A stretch of DNA of 54,288 bases from Bradyrhizobium sp. NAS96.2 (GCF_001908235.1 NZ_LGHK01000021.1:1-54288); one strand, 5' to 3'. Shown: positions 16,880-26,016, counted from the stretch's first letter. The notes: generated by a model not told the origin, from the sequence alone. Numbers and translations are program-made.

Positions 16880-16910
16880 GAAACGCGGCGCCTCGGCGCC
16901 GCGTTTCTCA
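16880..16910 (+). terminator. Rho-independent terminator after leuA
   Basis: AAACGCGGCGCC (16881-16892) and its exact complement GGCGCCGCGTTT (16895-16906) form a 12-bp GC-rich stem, followed by CTCATTTG. It lies 24 bp after the leuA stop. Confidence 0.85.
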
Positions 16911-16956
16911 TTTGTCAGGCGCGAACCGCCTGGCGCGCCGTCATCGCGAGTCGGCG

Positions 16957-18339
16957 TCAAGCGGCCGGCCTGATGTTCTGGTTGACCCGGAACAGATTGG
17001 CCGAATCATATTTGCGCTTCACCTCAGCAAGTCGCGCATAGTTGGATCCGTAAGTAGCCTTGAGGCGGGCTTCGCCCTCATCATCCATCATGAAATTCGG
17101 GTAGGCGCCGCCGAGGTCGAACGGGTGAACGGCCTCCCAATAGGCCTTGGTCCATCGTGTGATTGGCCCTGCCTTTTGCGGATTCGGATCGATTCCGGCG
17201 ATCACCAACGACCAGGTCGCATCGCGGCAATTCCACGCGGTCTCGCCGCTGCCGACGCGATGGACGGCGCCGTCGATCGGGTAGAGATGCATCAGCGACA
17301 ATTCGCTCGGGGTCCTTGCGGCCTGCTCGAGATGGGCGTCGATCGCGGCGTCCGGCAACGTCTTGACGAAGTCGCCACGCCAATACCACTGCATGCCCTT
17401 GGGGTAGAGCCCGTCAAACATACCCTGCACGGCAGGATAGGGCATCGTCCCCATCCAGTTGAACCATGGCGCCGGCAACGCATCGAGCAGCGGTGCCAGC
17501 GCTCCTTTGCCGTTGTCCTCGGCGCCGTCGTAGCAGCACATCAACAGGCAGATGCGTTTTCCCCAATGCTCCTGCGGAAACGGCGGACCTGACGGGATCG
17601 TCTTGAGTCCAAGGAAGACGCTGAGCTCCTCCGGCGCGGTCGGCAGGAAGTCGCGATAGTGCTGCATGATGGTGCGCGCATGCTTCTGATCCCAGGCGAT
17701 CGGCCCGGCAAACACCGCATCGACCGGATGCAGCTTGAACAGGAAGGACGTGACGATGCCGAAATTGCCCCCGCCGCCGCGCAGCGCCCAGAGCAGGTCG
17801 GCGTTCTCGTCCTTGCTGGCGACGGCAAAGCTGCCGTCGGCGAGCACGACGTCGGCTTCGAGCAGATTATCGATCGTGAGGCCATATTTGCGGGTGAGAT
17901 AGCCATGGCCGCCGCTCAATGTCAGGCCGGCGATCCCGGTGGTCGAGATGATGCCCGCCGGGACGGCGAGGCCGAACGCATGGGTGGCATGGTCGACATC
18001 GCCCTGGGTACATCCCGCGCCGACCCGCGCCGTGCGGGCAACCGGATCGACGCGCACGCCCTTCATGGCCGACAGGTCGATGACCAGCCCGTCGTCCACG
18101 CTGCCGAGACCGGGTCCATTATGACCGCCGCCGCGAATTGCGATGCGCAAGTCATTCTCGCCGCCGAGCTTTACCGCGGCGATGACGTCGGCGACATCGA
18201 CACATCGTGCGATGAGCGATGGCCGCTTGTCGATCATGCCGTTATAGAGTGCACGAGCTTCGTCGTAATCGGTTTCGCCGTGCGCGATGACCGCGCCGCG
18301 CAAATTTTCACGTAGTTTGATTTTGGCTTCGTCACGCAT
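16957..18339 (-). CDS. FAD-dependent oxidoreductase, berberine-bridge (BBE) type
   Basis: 460 aa, ATG 18339 with AGGAG upstream. An N-terminal PCMH FAD-binding domain (~40-210) contains IRGGGHN, whose His73 is the usual site of covalent 8-alpha flavin attachment, then SGGHGYLTRKYGL and LRGGGGNFGIVTSF. The C-terminal BBE segment is YGSNYARLAEVKRKYDSANLF followed by NQNI. The cysteine used for bicovalent attachment in some members is not seen. Such oxidases act on alcohols, sugars or alkaloid-like compounds with oxygen; the substrate is unknown. It is divergent from the LysR gene, which is its likely regulator. Confidence 0.88.
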   Translation of the reverse strand: MRDEAKIKLRENLRGAVIAHGETDYDEARALYNGMIDKRPSLIARCVDVADVIAAVKLGGENDLRIAIRGGGHNGPGLGSVDDGLVIDLSAMKGVRVDPVARTARVGAGCTQGDVDHATHAFGLAVPAGIISTTGIAGLTLSGGHGYLTRKYGLTIDNLLEADVVLADGSFAVASKDENADLLWALRGGGGNFGIVTSFLFKLHPVDAVFAGPIAWDQKHARTIMQHYRDFLPTAPEELSVFLGLKTIPSGPPFPQEHWGKRICLLMCCYDGAEDNGKGALAPLLDALPAPWFNWMGTMPYPAVQGMFDGLYPKGMQWYWRGDFVKTLPDAAIDAHLEQAARTPSELSLMHLYPIDGAVHRVGSGETAWNCRDATWSLVIAGIDPNPQKAGPITRWTKAYWEAVHPFDLGGAYPNFMMDDEGEARLKATYGSNYARLAEVKRKYDSANLFRVNQNIRPAA

Positions 18340-18646
18340 GATGCTCTCCTGATCAAAAAAATCAGCAGGGCTGCCCGATGGGTTGTACTGCGTCCGTGTC
18401 GGAACAGGGCCCTGTCAATTGCTGACGCTAATCGGGGCACCCGAAAGCCCCAGTGTACCAGATTTTGGCGGTAGCTGCGTCATCCGATTGCTGAAGAGAA
18501 TGGCTTTCGCTTGGAACAAAGTTTGCCCTTGAAGGGCTTTGTTGGAATCTGTTCCCAACAATCCGACTGTCTCCGGATCGGTTTGGGATTTTTTGCGCGA
18601 CCGCCGGCGCTAACCTGTTGGCGTCGCTCCCGCAAGGACGCCGCCG
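18340..18646. promoter_or_regulatory. divergent promoter region with candidate LysR operator
   Basis: The 307-bp gap between the divergent flavoprotein and LysR genes contains an interrupted inverted repeat, AACAAAG (18515-18521) and CTTTGTT (18537-18543), with CCCTTGAAGGG between them. This suits a LysR-type site, but core promoter elements could not be fixed. Confidence 0.45.
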
Positions 18647-19624
18647 ATGCCGCTCGCTTCCCTCAATGTCGACACGCAACGCAGTCCGACGCCCTCGGAG
18701 ACCGCGCTCACCCGCCGCGTCGACCTCACCACGCTCCGCCTGTTCGTCGCGGTCTGTGACGAGCAGAACCTCACCCGCGCCGCGCAGCGCGAGGGGATCG
18801 CGGCCTCGGCGGTGTCGAAGCGGATGAACGATTTCGAGCTGGCGTTCGGCGTCACGCTGTTCAAGCGGCTCGCCAAGGGCATGGCGCTGACGTCGGCCGG
18901 CGAGGCGCTGCTGCATCACGCCCGGGTCACGCTGCTCAATGTCGAGAAGATCGCGGTCGAGCTCTCGGAATATTCGCAAGGCGTGCGCGGCCATGTCCGC
19001 ATGCTCGCCAACCTCTCGGCGATTGTGCAGTATTTGCCCGAGGACCTCTCCGCCTTCTTCGCTGCGCATGAGCTGCTCCGCGTCGATTTGCAGGAGCGGC
19101 CGAGCGGGCAGGTGGTGCGCGGCATCGAGGAGGGGGCGGCCGAGATCGGCATTTGCGCGGCCGAGGCCGACAGCCGCGCGCTCGAAGCCTTCCACTACCG
19201 CTACGACAATCTGGTGGTCGTGATGCGGCCGGACCATCCGCTGGCCGGCCGCGAGAGACTGCTGTTTACCGAGACGCTCGACTTCGACCACATCGGCCTG
19301 CACACCGCGAGCTCGATCTATCTGCGCTCGCAATATGCGGCGACGCAAGCCGGCAAGACGATGCGGCTGCGCATCAACGTGCCCGGCTTCGATGCGGTCT
19401 GCCGCATGGTGCAGGCCAATATGGGGCTAGGCCTGATCCCCGACCGCGCCTTCGCGGTCGTCGGCGCCGGCATGGGCCTGCGCGCGATCCCGTTGCGCGA
19501 CGATTGGGGACAGCGCGAGCTGAAGATCGTGGTCCGCGATGCCGCGCATCTGTCGGCAACCGGCCGCCTGACGCTGGACTATCTGCGCGCGGTCGAAACG
19601 GACCGGGTCGGGCGAGTGAGCTAG
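18647..19624 (+). CDS. LysR-family transcriptional regulator
   Basis: 325 aa, ATG 18647. After a ~24-residue leader, the winged helix-turn-helix runs from ~26 to 85 (LTTLRLFVAVCDEQNLTRAA, then IAASAVSKRMNDFE and LFKRLAKGMALTSAGEALL). The rest is the two-lobed LysR effector domain, including PDHPLAGRERLLF and a late MGLGLIPDRAF. It is divergent from the BBE-type flavoprotein gene, so it probably controls that gene and itself in response to the enzyme's substrate or product. The effector is unknown. Confidence 0.92.
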   Translation: MPLASLNVDTQRSPTPSETALTRRVDLTTLRLFVAVCDEQNLTRAAQREGIAASAVSKRMNDFELAFGVTLFKRLAKGMALTSAGEALLHHARVTLLNVEKIAVELSEYSQGVRGHVRMLANLSAIVQYLPEDLSAFFAAHELLRVDLQERPSGQVVRGIEEGAAEIGICAAEADSRALEAFHYRYDNLVVVMRPDHPLAGRERLLFTETLDFDHIGLHTASSIYLRSQYAATQAGKTMRLRINVPGFDAVCRMVQANMGLGLIPDRAFAVVGAGMGLRAIPLRDDWGQRELKIVVRDAAHLSATGRLTLDYLRAVETDRVGRVS

Positions 19625-19695
19625 ACCCCGATCCGGAAAAGTGCGAAGCGGGTTTTTCGCCGGCGACAAACGTGAAGCGTTTGCGCGGAGGTCAT
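19625..19695. repeat. short rhizobial-type intergenic repeat
   Basis: GATCCGGAAAAGTGCGAAGC followed by GGTTTTTCGCCGG, AAACGTGAAGCGTTT and a GGTCATGGTCAA end. The order recalls a short repeat frequently found between genes in Rhizobiales; this is from memory and not checked. Confidence 0.45.
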
Positions 19696-19709
19696 GGTCA
19701 AGAGAAGAG

Positions 19710-20426
19710 CTAAAGCGAGCGGTTGACACCCAACGTATAATACTGCGCGCCAAACGGTAGCAACGAAAAGAGCCGGTCAACTCTGCGGAGCAAGGGGCCG
19801 GCCGCTGGCACCGAGAAAATGTATCGCGTGCCGATATCGTTGAAGCCGGCACCCTTGAGAAGCGTTTCGGAATCACGTCGTTTCAACAGCACCGCGTCCT
19901 TGTCGAATTCACAGGTGTTGACGATGCGGCGGGTCACAGGATTGAATGGATTGTGCTCGAAGATCGCGAACAATCCTCCAGGACGCAGTACCCGGCGCAC
20001 GTCGGCAACCAGCGCCGACCTCAGTGCAATAGGGACGTGATGAAACACATTGATCGCGAACGCGCAGTCGAATGACTTGTTGCCGAACGGCAGATGGGTG
20101 CCGTCAAAGACTTCGTAACGGATGCCAGGGTTGCGTTGACGCGCCACTGCGATGCTGGCACTCGAAACGTCAACTCCCGAAATCCCGCCGACCCGATCGG
20201 TCAATTGCTTGTGGGCATTGGCAACGCCGCAACCGACGTCAAGCAGCTCGGCTTTGGCTGCGCCGCCCTGACGTGCGTCGAGGATATCGACCAGATAGTC
20301 ATTTTTAACGCGTGCGAAGAAGTCGATATCGAGGCCCGAAAAATTCAAGGCCTTGTTGATCTCTTCATTGTAGTTTGCCGTATAAGCGTCGAACTCGGCA
20401 CCCTTGATATCGTCCGGCTGTGTCAT
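19710..20426 (-). CDS. class I SAM-dependent methyltransferase
   Basis: 238 aa, ATG 20426, only 6 bp after the cytidylyltransferase gene and surely co-transcribed with it. A Methyltransf_11-type Rossmann domain carries motif I LLDVGCGVANAHKQL, an acidic residue in GVDVSSASI, and post-motif FDGTHLPFGNKSFDCAFAINVFHH and RVLRPGGLFAIFEHNP. It probably methylates a hydroxyl or another group on the sugar made by this cluster, or on the glycan; the acceptor is inferred from neighbours only. Confidence 0.8.
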   Translation of the reverse strand: MTQPDDIKGAEFDAYTANYNEEINKALNFSGLDIDFFARVKNDYLVDILDARQGGAAKAELLDVGCGVANAHKQLTDRVGGISGVDVSSASIAVARQRNPGIRYEVFDGTHLPFGNKSFDCAFAINVFHHVPIALRSALVADVRRVLRPGGLFAIFEHNPFNPVTRRIVNTCEFDKDAVLLKRRDSETLLKGAGFNDIGTRYIFSVPAAGPLLRRVDRLFSLLPFGAQYYTLGVNRSL

Positions 20427-20432
20427 CGGTTG

Positions 20433-21203
20433 TCACCATAGCTTCCAAGGCGCGGATCCTGAGGCCCACATCTCTTCGAGCTCGCGCTTCTCTCGCAGCG
20501 TATCCATCGCCTTCCAGAAACCTGGATGGCGATAGGCCATCAATTGTCCATCGGCAGCCAGCCGTTCCAGCGGTCGACGCTCCCAAACCGTTTCATCGGC
20601 GTCGATATAGTCGAGGACGCCAGGTTCGAGGACGAAGAACCCGCCATTGATCCAGCCCATTTCGGCGTCCGGCTTTTCGTGGAATCGCGATACGGCATCA
20701 TGCTGGTCCATATCGAGAATGCCGAAACGGCCAGGTGACGGGACTGACGTCACCGTCGCGAGCTTCCCATGCCTGCGATGGAATGCGATCAACTGGGCAA
20801 TATCGAGATTAGCGACACCATCGCCGTATGTGAGACAGAAGGTCTCATCTAGGTACGGCGCAACACGTTTGATGCGCCCGCCGGTCATGGTATTCAGGCC
20901 GGTATCAATGATCTTGACCGTCCAGTCATCGAGCGGTTTGGGCGTAAGGTAGCGAACTTCGCGCGTGGCGGTGTGAATCTCAATGTCGTTGGTCTCGAGG
21001 AAGTAGCTGGCGAAATAGTGCTTGATCATCGACGCCTTGTAGCCCGCGCAGATGATGAAATCATTCAGCCCGGCTGCGGCGTAGAGCTTCATCACGTGCC
21101 ACAAAATCGGCCGCCCGCCGATTTCGACCAGCGGCTTGGGGACGAGATCGGTTTCCTCGGAAAGACGCGTGCCGAACCCGCCAGCGAGAATGACCGCTTT
21201 CAT
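20433..21203 (-). CDS. rfbF: glucose-1-phosphate cytidylyltransferase
   Basis: 256 aa, ATG 21203. It makes CDP-glucose from CTP and glucose-1-phosphate. The N-terminus has the nucleotidyltransferase signature GGFGTRLSEETDLVPKPLVE and IGGRPILWH; IKHYFASYFLETNDIEIH, a TGLNTMTGGRIKRV stretch and LTYGDGVANLDI are typical of RfbF rather than RfbA. It sits between two methyltransferase genes in one operon, with the CDP-glucose dehydratase gene nearby, so the pathway product is a CDP-6-deoxysugar. Confidence 0.94.
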   Translation of the reverse strand: MKAVILAGGFGTRLSEETDLVPKPLVEIGGRPILWHVMKLYAAAGLNDFIICAGYKASMIKHYFASYFLETNDIEIHTATREVRYLTPKPLDDWTVKIIDTGLNTMTGGRIKRVAPYLDETFCLTYGDGVANLDIAQLIAFHRRHGKLATVTSVPSPGRFGILDMDQHDAVSRFHEKPDAEMGWINGGFFVLEPGVLDYIDADETVWERRPLERLAADGQLMAYRHPGFWKAMDTLREKRELEEMWASGSAPWKLW

Positions 21204-21248
21204 GTCTTGGCTCTCTCAGTTCGCCCATCGTGGCGCAGTTGGGCGGTC

Positions 21249-22499
21249 TCACGCGCCAGGTTGAAAATCCTGCTGGCTCAGAATGTCGATCACCGGACCA
21301 TCATAGCCAATATCTTTGAGATAGTTGCGTATCTCCACCGGAATGTGCCACGCCAGATTGAGCAATGGATTGGCGCCCCGTGGGGCCTTGAGCAGGTCGT
21401 CGTCGGAGCCGATCGGAATCCGCGTGCCCGGCAGGTAATGGCCGATCTTCATCGAACCGGGCTTTTCATGAACGATTGAAATCGAGTCGTTGTCGAGCGC
21501 CAACAGCTTGATCAGGATGGCGGCGCGGCCCGGGAACGCCTTGCCGCGAAGGGGGCCATTCTTCTGTGCAAGAGTCCTCAACTCCTGACTCTTCTTGTCG
21601 CGCCAGCGCGTTACGCCGCTGCGGAGTGTTGCGAAATCCGAGCCGAAGCGAGCCTCCTTGGCCTCGAGCTCCTCTATGGCTGCGGGCTCTACCGCGGACG
21701 CCAGCTTGCCCGTAAAAATGCGAATGTTGCCGCCATAACGCGCGGGAAACTGCACGTCGATCAGATTGAGACCAAGCGCGCGGGCGATGAACACGAACGA
21801 GCGGTAGCTGTATGTGCGCGGATGCTCGTGATAGAAAGTATCGAACTGATTGGTGAGCAAGACCGATCCGAGATAGTGGTTCTCGATCACCAGGATAGTC
21901 TTTTCGCCGATCAAGCGCTTCAGCGCAGCGATTACGCCGCCGAGGTCTTCGATGTGCGCGAACACGTTGGTGAAGGTGATGAAGTCCGGCTTGCCGTGCG
22001 TGGTGACGATCTGCTCTGCCGTTGCTTCGGTGAAGAAATCATGGATGGTCGAGTGTCCTTTTGCCGCACAATCCTGCGCGGCTGAGGTCGGCTCAACGCC
22101 GATGGTGACGGCACCCTTTTCACGGAAGAAATCGAGCAGGCTTCCGTCGTTGCAGCCGACATCAACGACCTTCCTGCCGGCGATCAGGCCGAAGCGCTGC
22201 TCGCAGGAATCGGCAAGGCTCTTCATTCCGGAGAGCACGTCGGCGGTAAAGCGCGACCGGTAGTGATAGCTCTCCGGAAACAGTTCGCGTTTTGGAACCT
22301 GGAAGCGCTGGTGTGCGGTCCGGCAATTGTCGCAAAAGAGAATCTCGATCGGGTACTCGGTGCACGTTCGCGAGCTTCCGATCGCAACCAGATCGTCGCA
22401 CATCGGATGGGTCCCGAGATCCAACACGGGAGCCAAGGTGCGGCTGCCGCACACTTCGCAATGATCGATCTCATTCGCCGGCACGATTGTCGAATTCAT
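21249..22499 (-). CDS. NDP-sugar C-methyltransferase family protein
   Basis: 416 aa, ATG 22499. Three parts: an N-terminal zinc-binding domain with CEVCGS (C14, C17) and CDNCRT (C56, C59), a central SAM domain (VVDVGCNDGSLLDFF), and a C-terminal domain whose ALDNDSISIVHEKPGSMKIG and PGTRIPIGSDDDL look like the C-methyltransferase C-terminal region. The three-domain layout and length match the TylC3/EryBIII-like enzymes that add a methyl to C-3 of a 4-keto-6-deoxy nucleotide sugar. The likely substrate here is the CDP-4-keto-6-deoxyglucose made by RfbF and RfbG. First gene of the three-gene operon ending at 19710. Confidence 0.85.
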   Translation of the reverse strand: MNSTIVPANEIDHCEVCGSRTLAPVLDLGTHPMCDDLVAIGSSRTCTEYPIEILFCDNCRTAHQRFQVPKRELFPESYHYRSRFTADVLSGMKSLADSCEQRFGLIAGRKVVDVGCNDGSLLDFFREKGAVTIGVEPTSAAQDCAAKGHSTIHDFFTEATAEQIVTTHGKPDFITFTNVFAHIEDLGGVIAALKRLIGEKTILVIENHYLGSVLLTNQFDTFYHEHPRTYSYRSFVFIARALGLNLIDVQFPARYGGNIRIFTGKLASAVEPAAIEELEAKEARFGSDFATLRSGVTRWRDKKSQELRTLAQKNGPLRGKAFPGRAAILIKLLALDNDSISIVHEKPGSMKIGHYLPGTRIPIGSDDDLLKAPRGANPLLNLAWHIPVEIRNYLKDIGYDGPVIDILSQQDFQPGA

Positions 22500-22698
22500 T
22501 CGGGGGGTCCATGTGACAAGTTTTACTACGGCGCGTATTGTAGTATCGAAGCCGCCTTAGCTTGAATTACGTGCTGACTTTGCGTATCGGGCTCCGTTTG
22601 TCAAAGGCTAAGGTCCGCGGGCGGTCGGTGTTGTGCGCTAGCACTGTCTCGCGTTCGGCGGGTTGCCAGAACTCGCGGGGATAGTTAGGGCGAGAACG
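22500..22698. promoter_or_regulatory. divergent promoter region of the glycan genes
   Basis: Non-coding gap between the leftward C-methyltransferase operon and the rightward Gfo/Idh gene. On the minus strand TACAAT (22537-22542) is a good -10 element 38 bp before the methyltransferase start, with a poor -35. No element was convincing for the other direction. Confidence 0.35.
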
Positions 22699-23868
22699 AT
22701 GAAGATATCGGTCATCGGCGGCGGGCGTTGGGCCCGAACGATCGCTTCGGTACTGTGCGGTCTCCCGGGGCGGGCAGACCAGATCACGATGCACTCGCCG
22801 AGCAATGTCGCGGGCCTCCAGGCCTGGGCTGCGCAATCGCAGTTTGCCGACCGGTTGAGTGCTCTGAACACCTGGCCGACCTGTGGAGCCGGCCCGAAGC
22901 GGCCTGATGCCGTCATTGTCGCCAACCGCGCGGAAGACCATTTCGAGGTTGCGGCTGGGGCCCTGATTGGAGGTATTCCGGTATTGGTGGAAAAGCCCGT
23001 GGCTCTTGCGCGTCGCGATATCGATGAGCTCAACGGCATTGCAACGGCCAAGAATACGGCGTTCGGGGGCAGCCACGTGTTCTTGTTCGCACGATACGTC
23101 GAGACCTATGCGGCTTCCTTGGCTTCGCTCGGCAGGCTGCGGTGCCTTCGGATGATTTGGACCGACGGCGCTTCGGACCTCCGTCACGGGGAAGCCAAGA
23201 GCTACGACCCGGCGGTGACCGTGTTCGACGATGTGCTGCCTCACGTCGTGCCGATGGTCGGCGAATTGCAGTTCCGCGATCTCTCACTCGTTTCGCTGGA
23301 TGTTCGAGGCGGCGGCGCGCGTGTGGCGATCGAAGCGGAAGCCAACGGGCTGCCGGTTTCCTTGCTCTTGGCGCGCAACGATCAAGGCCGGCAGCGGCGG
23401 ATCGAAGTCGAGACCGAAAGCGGCGTTGCAGTACTCGACTTCGCCGACGAGCCAGGCGTCATCGATATCGCAGGAACGCGCGTGAACGGCGACCCGCACT
23501 GGATGACGGCGCTCCGGCCGCTGGGGACAATGCTTGCCGCGTTCATCGCCGCTGTGGAAGGCGCACCACTGGACCGGCGTTTGTCGCCGGACTGGGCCAT
23601 CGCATCTGCCGCATTCGCCGAGGCCGTTCGCGGCCGCTACATCGCGCACCAGGCTGAATGGTTGGTGGCCCGCTTGGGCGAACCGCTCGATAGCGAGCTG
23701 CTTTATGCGCTTGCGGAATTCGGCAGCCCCGAAGCCGGGAACGCCGACGGCATCTCGAAGGCCTGGCCGGCGATTGCCGATCAAGCCGAACTCAAGATGT
23801 TCCTGGCCAGAAGTCGGCTATTTTCGACGCAGGCTAAGTCCCGTATCGGGATATCTGCGCGCGCATAA
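22699..23868 (+). CDS. Gfo/Idh/MocA-family oxidoreductase
   Basis: 389 aa. I use ATG 22699, which begins directly with the Rossmann strand KISVIGGGRWARTIASVL; an upstream in-frame start adds 12 unlikely residues. The N-terminal domain (~1-120) binds NAD(P) and holds the family motif VLVEKPVALARRDIDEL, whose EKP lysine is catalytic; the C-terminal alpha/beta domain follows. Family members reduce or oxidise sugars, including 4-keto nucleotide sugars. It is the only rightward gene in the glycan block and its last 35 bases overlap the end of rfbG on the other strand. A role as ketoreductase is inferred from context. Confidence 0.8.
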   Translation: MKISVIGGGRWARTIASVLCGLPGRADQITMHSPSNVAGLQAWAAQSQFADRLSALNTWPTCGAGPKRPDAVIVANRAEDHFEVAAGALIGGIPVLVEKPVALARRDIDELNGIATAKNTAFGGSHVFLFARYVETYAASLASLGRLRCLRMIWTDGASDLRHGEAKSYDPAVTVFDDVLPHVVPMVGELQFRDLSLVSLDVRGGGARVAIEAEANGLPVSLLLARNDQGRQRRIEVETESGVAVLDFADEPGVIDIAGTRVNGDPHWMTALRPLGTMLAAFIAAVEGAPLDRRLSPDWAIASAAFAEAVRGRYIAHQAEWLVARLGEPLDSELLYALAEFGSPEAGNADGISKAWPAIADQAELKMFLARSRLFSTQAKSRIGISARA

Positions 23869-24889
23869 GTTCGAGCGCGTCCTTGCCGTTCGCGAAATCC
23901 GCATACCATTGTGCCGTCCATGCAAGCGTCTCGTTGACGTCGAGCCGCGGCCGCCACTGCAACGTCTTGGCAGCCAGCGCGCTGTTGATCCGCAGTGTCT
24001 GCTTTTCTGGTGGGAATGAGCCTGACGCCTGCTTCCAGACCTGTCCATTGCCCAGTCCTTCGCCGATCGCCGCCGCCACCTGGGCGACCGTCAGTGATTC
24101 ATCCGTTAGCGGGCCAAAGTTCAGGGACGGTGGATCGGCCGCACCTTTGTTGGCGAGGTATTCCGCGAAGCCGAGGTAGCCGGAGAGGCAATCAAGGACA
24201 TGCTGCCACGGCCGGGTCGCCGCAGGATAACGCAGCTCGACCGGAGCGCCTTTTTGTGCGGCCCTGTAGAGGTCCGGAACGAGCCGGTCGCTGGAAAAAT
24301 CGCCGCCGCCAATGACGTTGCCGCCGCGCGCTGAGGCCAGAGGCACCCCGAGCGGTCCAAAGAAGCTCTCGGCGTAGCTCCGGACCACAATTTCTGTCGC
24401 GCCCTTGGACGCGCTGTACGGATCTGAGCCGCCCAGGGGGGCGTTCTCGGGAAACGCCAAGCCAGTCTCCGTATTCGCGTAGACCTTGTCACTGGTTACG
24501 ATCAGAATCGCCTGCAATCTCGGGTTGGGGCGCAGCGCTTCCAGCAAGTTCACCGTACCCATGATATTGCTGGCGAAGGTTCCGACCGGGTCGCGATAGC
24601 TTTCCCGAACCTGCGCCTGTGCGGCCATATGCAAAACGATCTCGGGTTCGGCTGTTTTGCATATTTCGGTCACTGCCGGCACGTCGCGCAGATCGGCATG
24701 ATGGCTGTCGATCGCTACGTGTCGTCCGATGGTTTGCCAAAGATTAGGTTCAGTCTGGGGGGGTAAGGAAAACGCGGTGACCTTGGCGCCGAGATCGGCC
24801 AGCAATACACTGGCCCAAGCGCCCTTGAAGCCGGTATGCCCGGTCAAGAGGATACGGCGGCCGCGCCAGAAGCTTGGGGTCAAATTCAA
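23834..24889 (-). CDS. rfbG: CDP-glucose 4,6-dehydratase
   Basis: 351 aa. The start is TTG 24889: an in-frame stop lies 15 bases upstream and no ATG or GTG precedes the cofactor motif, while SFWRGRRILLTGHTGFKGAW aligns with the usual RfbG N-terminus. It is an extended SDR enzyme with the NAD motif GHTGFKG, VTSDKVY, and the catalytic YSASK. It converts CDP-glucose to CDP-4-keto-6-deoxyglucose in the cytoplasm. The partner RfbF is encoded at 20433. RfbH, needed for 3,6-dideoxysugars, is absent, so the sugar should keep its 3-oxygen. The end overlaps the convergent Gfo/Idh gene by 35 bp. Confidence 0.93.
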   Translation of the reverse strand: MNLTPSFWRGRRILLTGHTGFKGAWASVLLADLGAKVTAFSLPPQTEPNLWQTIGRHVAIDSHHADLRDVPAVTEICKTAEPEIVLHMAAQAQVRESYRDPVGTFASNIMGTVNLLEALRPNPRLQAILIVTSDKVYANTETGLAFPENAPLGGSDPYSASKGATEIVVRSYAESFFGPLGVPLASARGGNVIGGGDFSSDRLVPDLYRAAQKGAPVELRYPAATRPWQHVLDCLSGYLGFAEYLANKGAADPPSLNFGPLTDESLTVAQVAAAIGEGLGNGQVWKQASGSFPPEKQTLRINSALAAKTLQWRPRLDVNETLAWTAQWYADFANGKDALELMRAQISRYGT

Positions 24890-24929
24890 ATGCCCCGCCG
24901 CGGATTACATGGTGTGAAAAGTGCTGACG

Positions 24930-25931
24930 TCATTGTTTGCTCCGATCTGCGGAGATATTCGTGGTGGTCTCGACCGTCACCAGCGGCCTGAAGCGGACTT
25001 GCTGATAAATACGGCTCACATATTCGCCGATAATGCCAAGGAAGATTGCGTTCAGGCTGATCCCGAACAGCATAACGACAATGAGCGTCGCAAAGCCGCT
25101 CGGCCACGATCTGCCCCGCAGCAGCGCCTCGACGACATAAAACAGCCCCAGCAGAAAGACAGCGACCGAGATCAGGAGGCCGGCATAGGATGCAAGCCGC
25201 AGCGGAAGAACCGAGTGCCCGATTATCCCGTCAAGAGCGAAGCCGACCAGTTTCCGCACCGGGAATTTGCTGCGGCCGTGTATCCGCTGTGTCCGGTCGT
25301 AGGGAATGCCGGTCTCGCGCGCGGCAAATGAAGATATGACGCCGCGGACGTACGGGTTGTAGTCGTTCAGTTCCTTGAGTCGGTCGATCACGGAGCGGTC
25401 GACCAGGCGGAAGTCGCCGGCGTCGCGGGTGATCGGATCATCGGAAATGTAGGTGAGCAGCGCGTAAAATGCGCGGCGACCGAGCGTGAGCAGCCGTGCT
25501 TCCTCGCGGCGTCGGCGCAAGCCTACGACTACATCATGGCCCTTTTCCCAAAGCGCAATGAATTGCGGAATCAGTTCCGGTGGATCCTGAAGATCGCAAT
25601 CGAGCTGAATCGCTGCGTCGCCGGATGCGTTTCGGTAGCCGGTCAGTAGCGATCGCTGAAAACCGTAGTTGCGCGTGAAGCGGATCACCTTGACCCTGCG
25701 GTCGGTCTTGGCAAGTGCAGCGAGACGTTCGAACGTTCGATCCTCGCTGTGATTGTCGGTGAAAACAAACTCCAGATCGTATTGGGGCAGGTCTTCGAAA
25801 ATAGCCATCAGCGCGGCGTACGCGCGATCTATGTTGGCTTCTTCGTTGTAGACCGGCATGACGAGCGAGATCAGCCGTCTTGGTGTGTTCGGCTCTCGCT
25901 CAGGTGTCCCCGTATCGACGTTGCTGTTCAT
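24930..25931 (-). CDS. GT2 glycosyltransferase, polyprenyl-phosphate sugar synthase type
   Basis: 333 aa from ATG 25931; a TTG at 25955 would add eight residues. The GT-A domain begins LISLVMPVYNEEANIDRAY and has the donor/metal motif LDCDLQDPPELIPQF, then DAGDFRLVDRSVID and the RIHGRSKFP segment; two transmembrane helices close the chain (~235-300: LRLASYAGLLISVAVFLLGL and LIVVMLFGISLNAIFLGIIG). This is the DPM1/GtrB/ArnC arrangement, in which a nucleotide sugar is joined to undecaprenyl phosphate on the cytoplasmic face. It lies just upstream of rfbG in the same direction, so its donor may be the branched CDP-sugar. Confidence 0.88.
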   Translation of the reverse strand: MNSNVDTGTPEREPNTPRRLISLVMPVYNEEANIDRAYAALMAIFEDLPQYDLEFVFTDNHSEDRTFERLAALAKTDRRVKVIRFTRNYGFQRSLLTGYRNASGDAAIQLDCDLQDPPELIPQFIALWEKGHDVVVGLRRRREEARLLTLGRRAFYALLTYISDDPITRDAGDFRLVDRSVIDRLKELNDYNPYVRGVISSFAARETGIPYDRTQRIHGRSKFPVRKLVGFALDGIIGHSVLPLRLASYAGLLISVAVFLLGLFYVVEALLRGRSWPSGFATLIVVMLFGISLNAIFLGIIGEYVSRIYQQVRFRPLVTVETTTNISADRSKQ

Positions 25932-26016
25932 GTCAGATCGATGCTGCTTGTGCAACGAGCCTTCTAGGCGAGCCGCCCAAGATATGCAACTCTTTGAACG
26001 AGCGGCCGAGCGGGCG

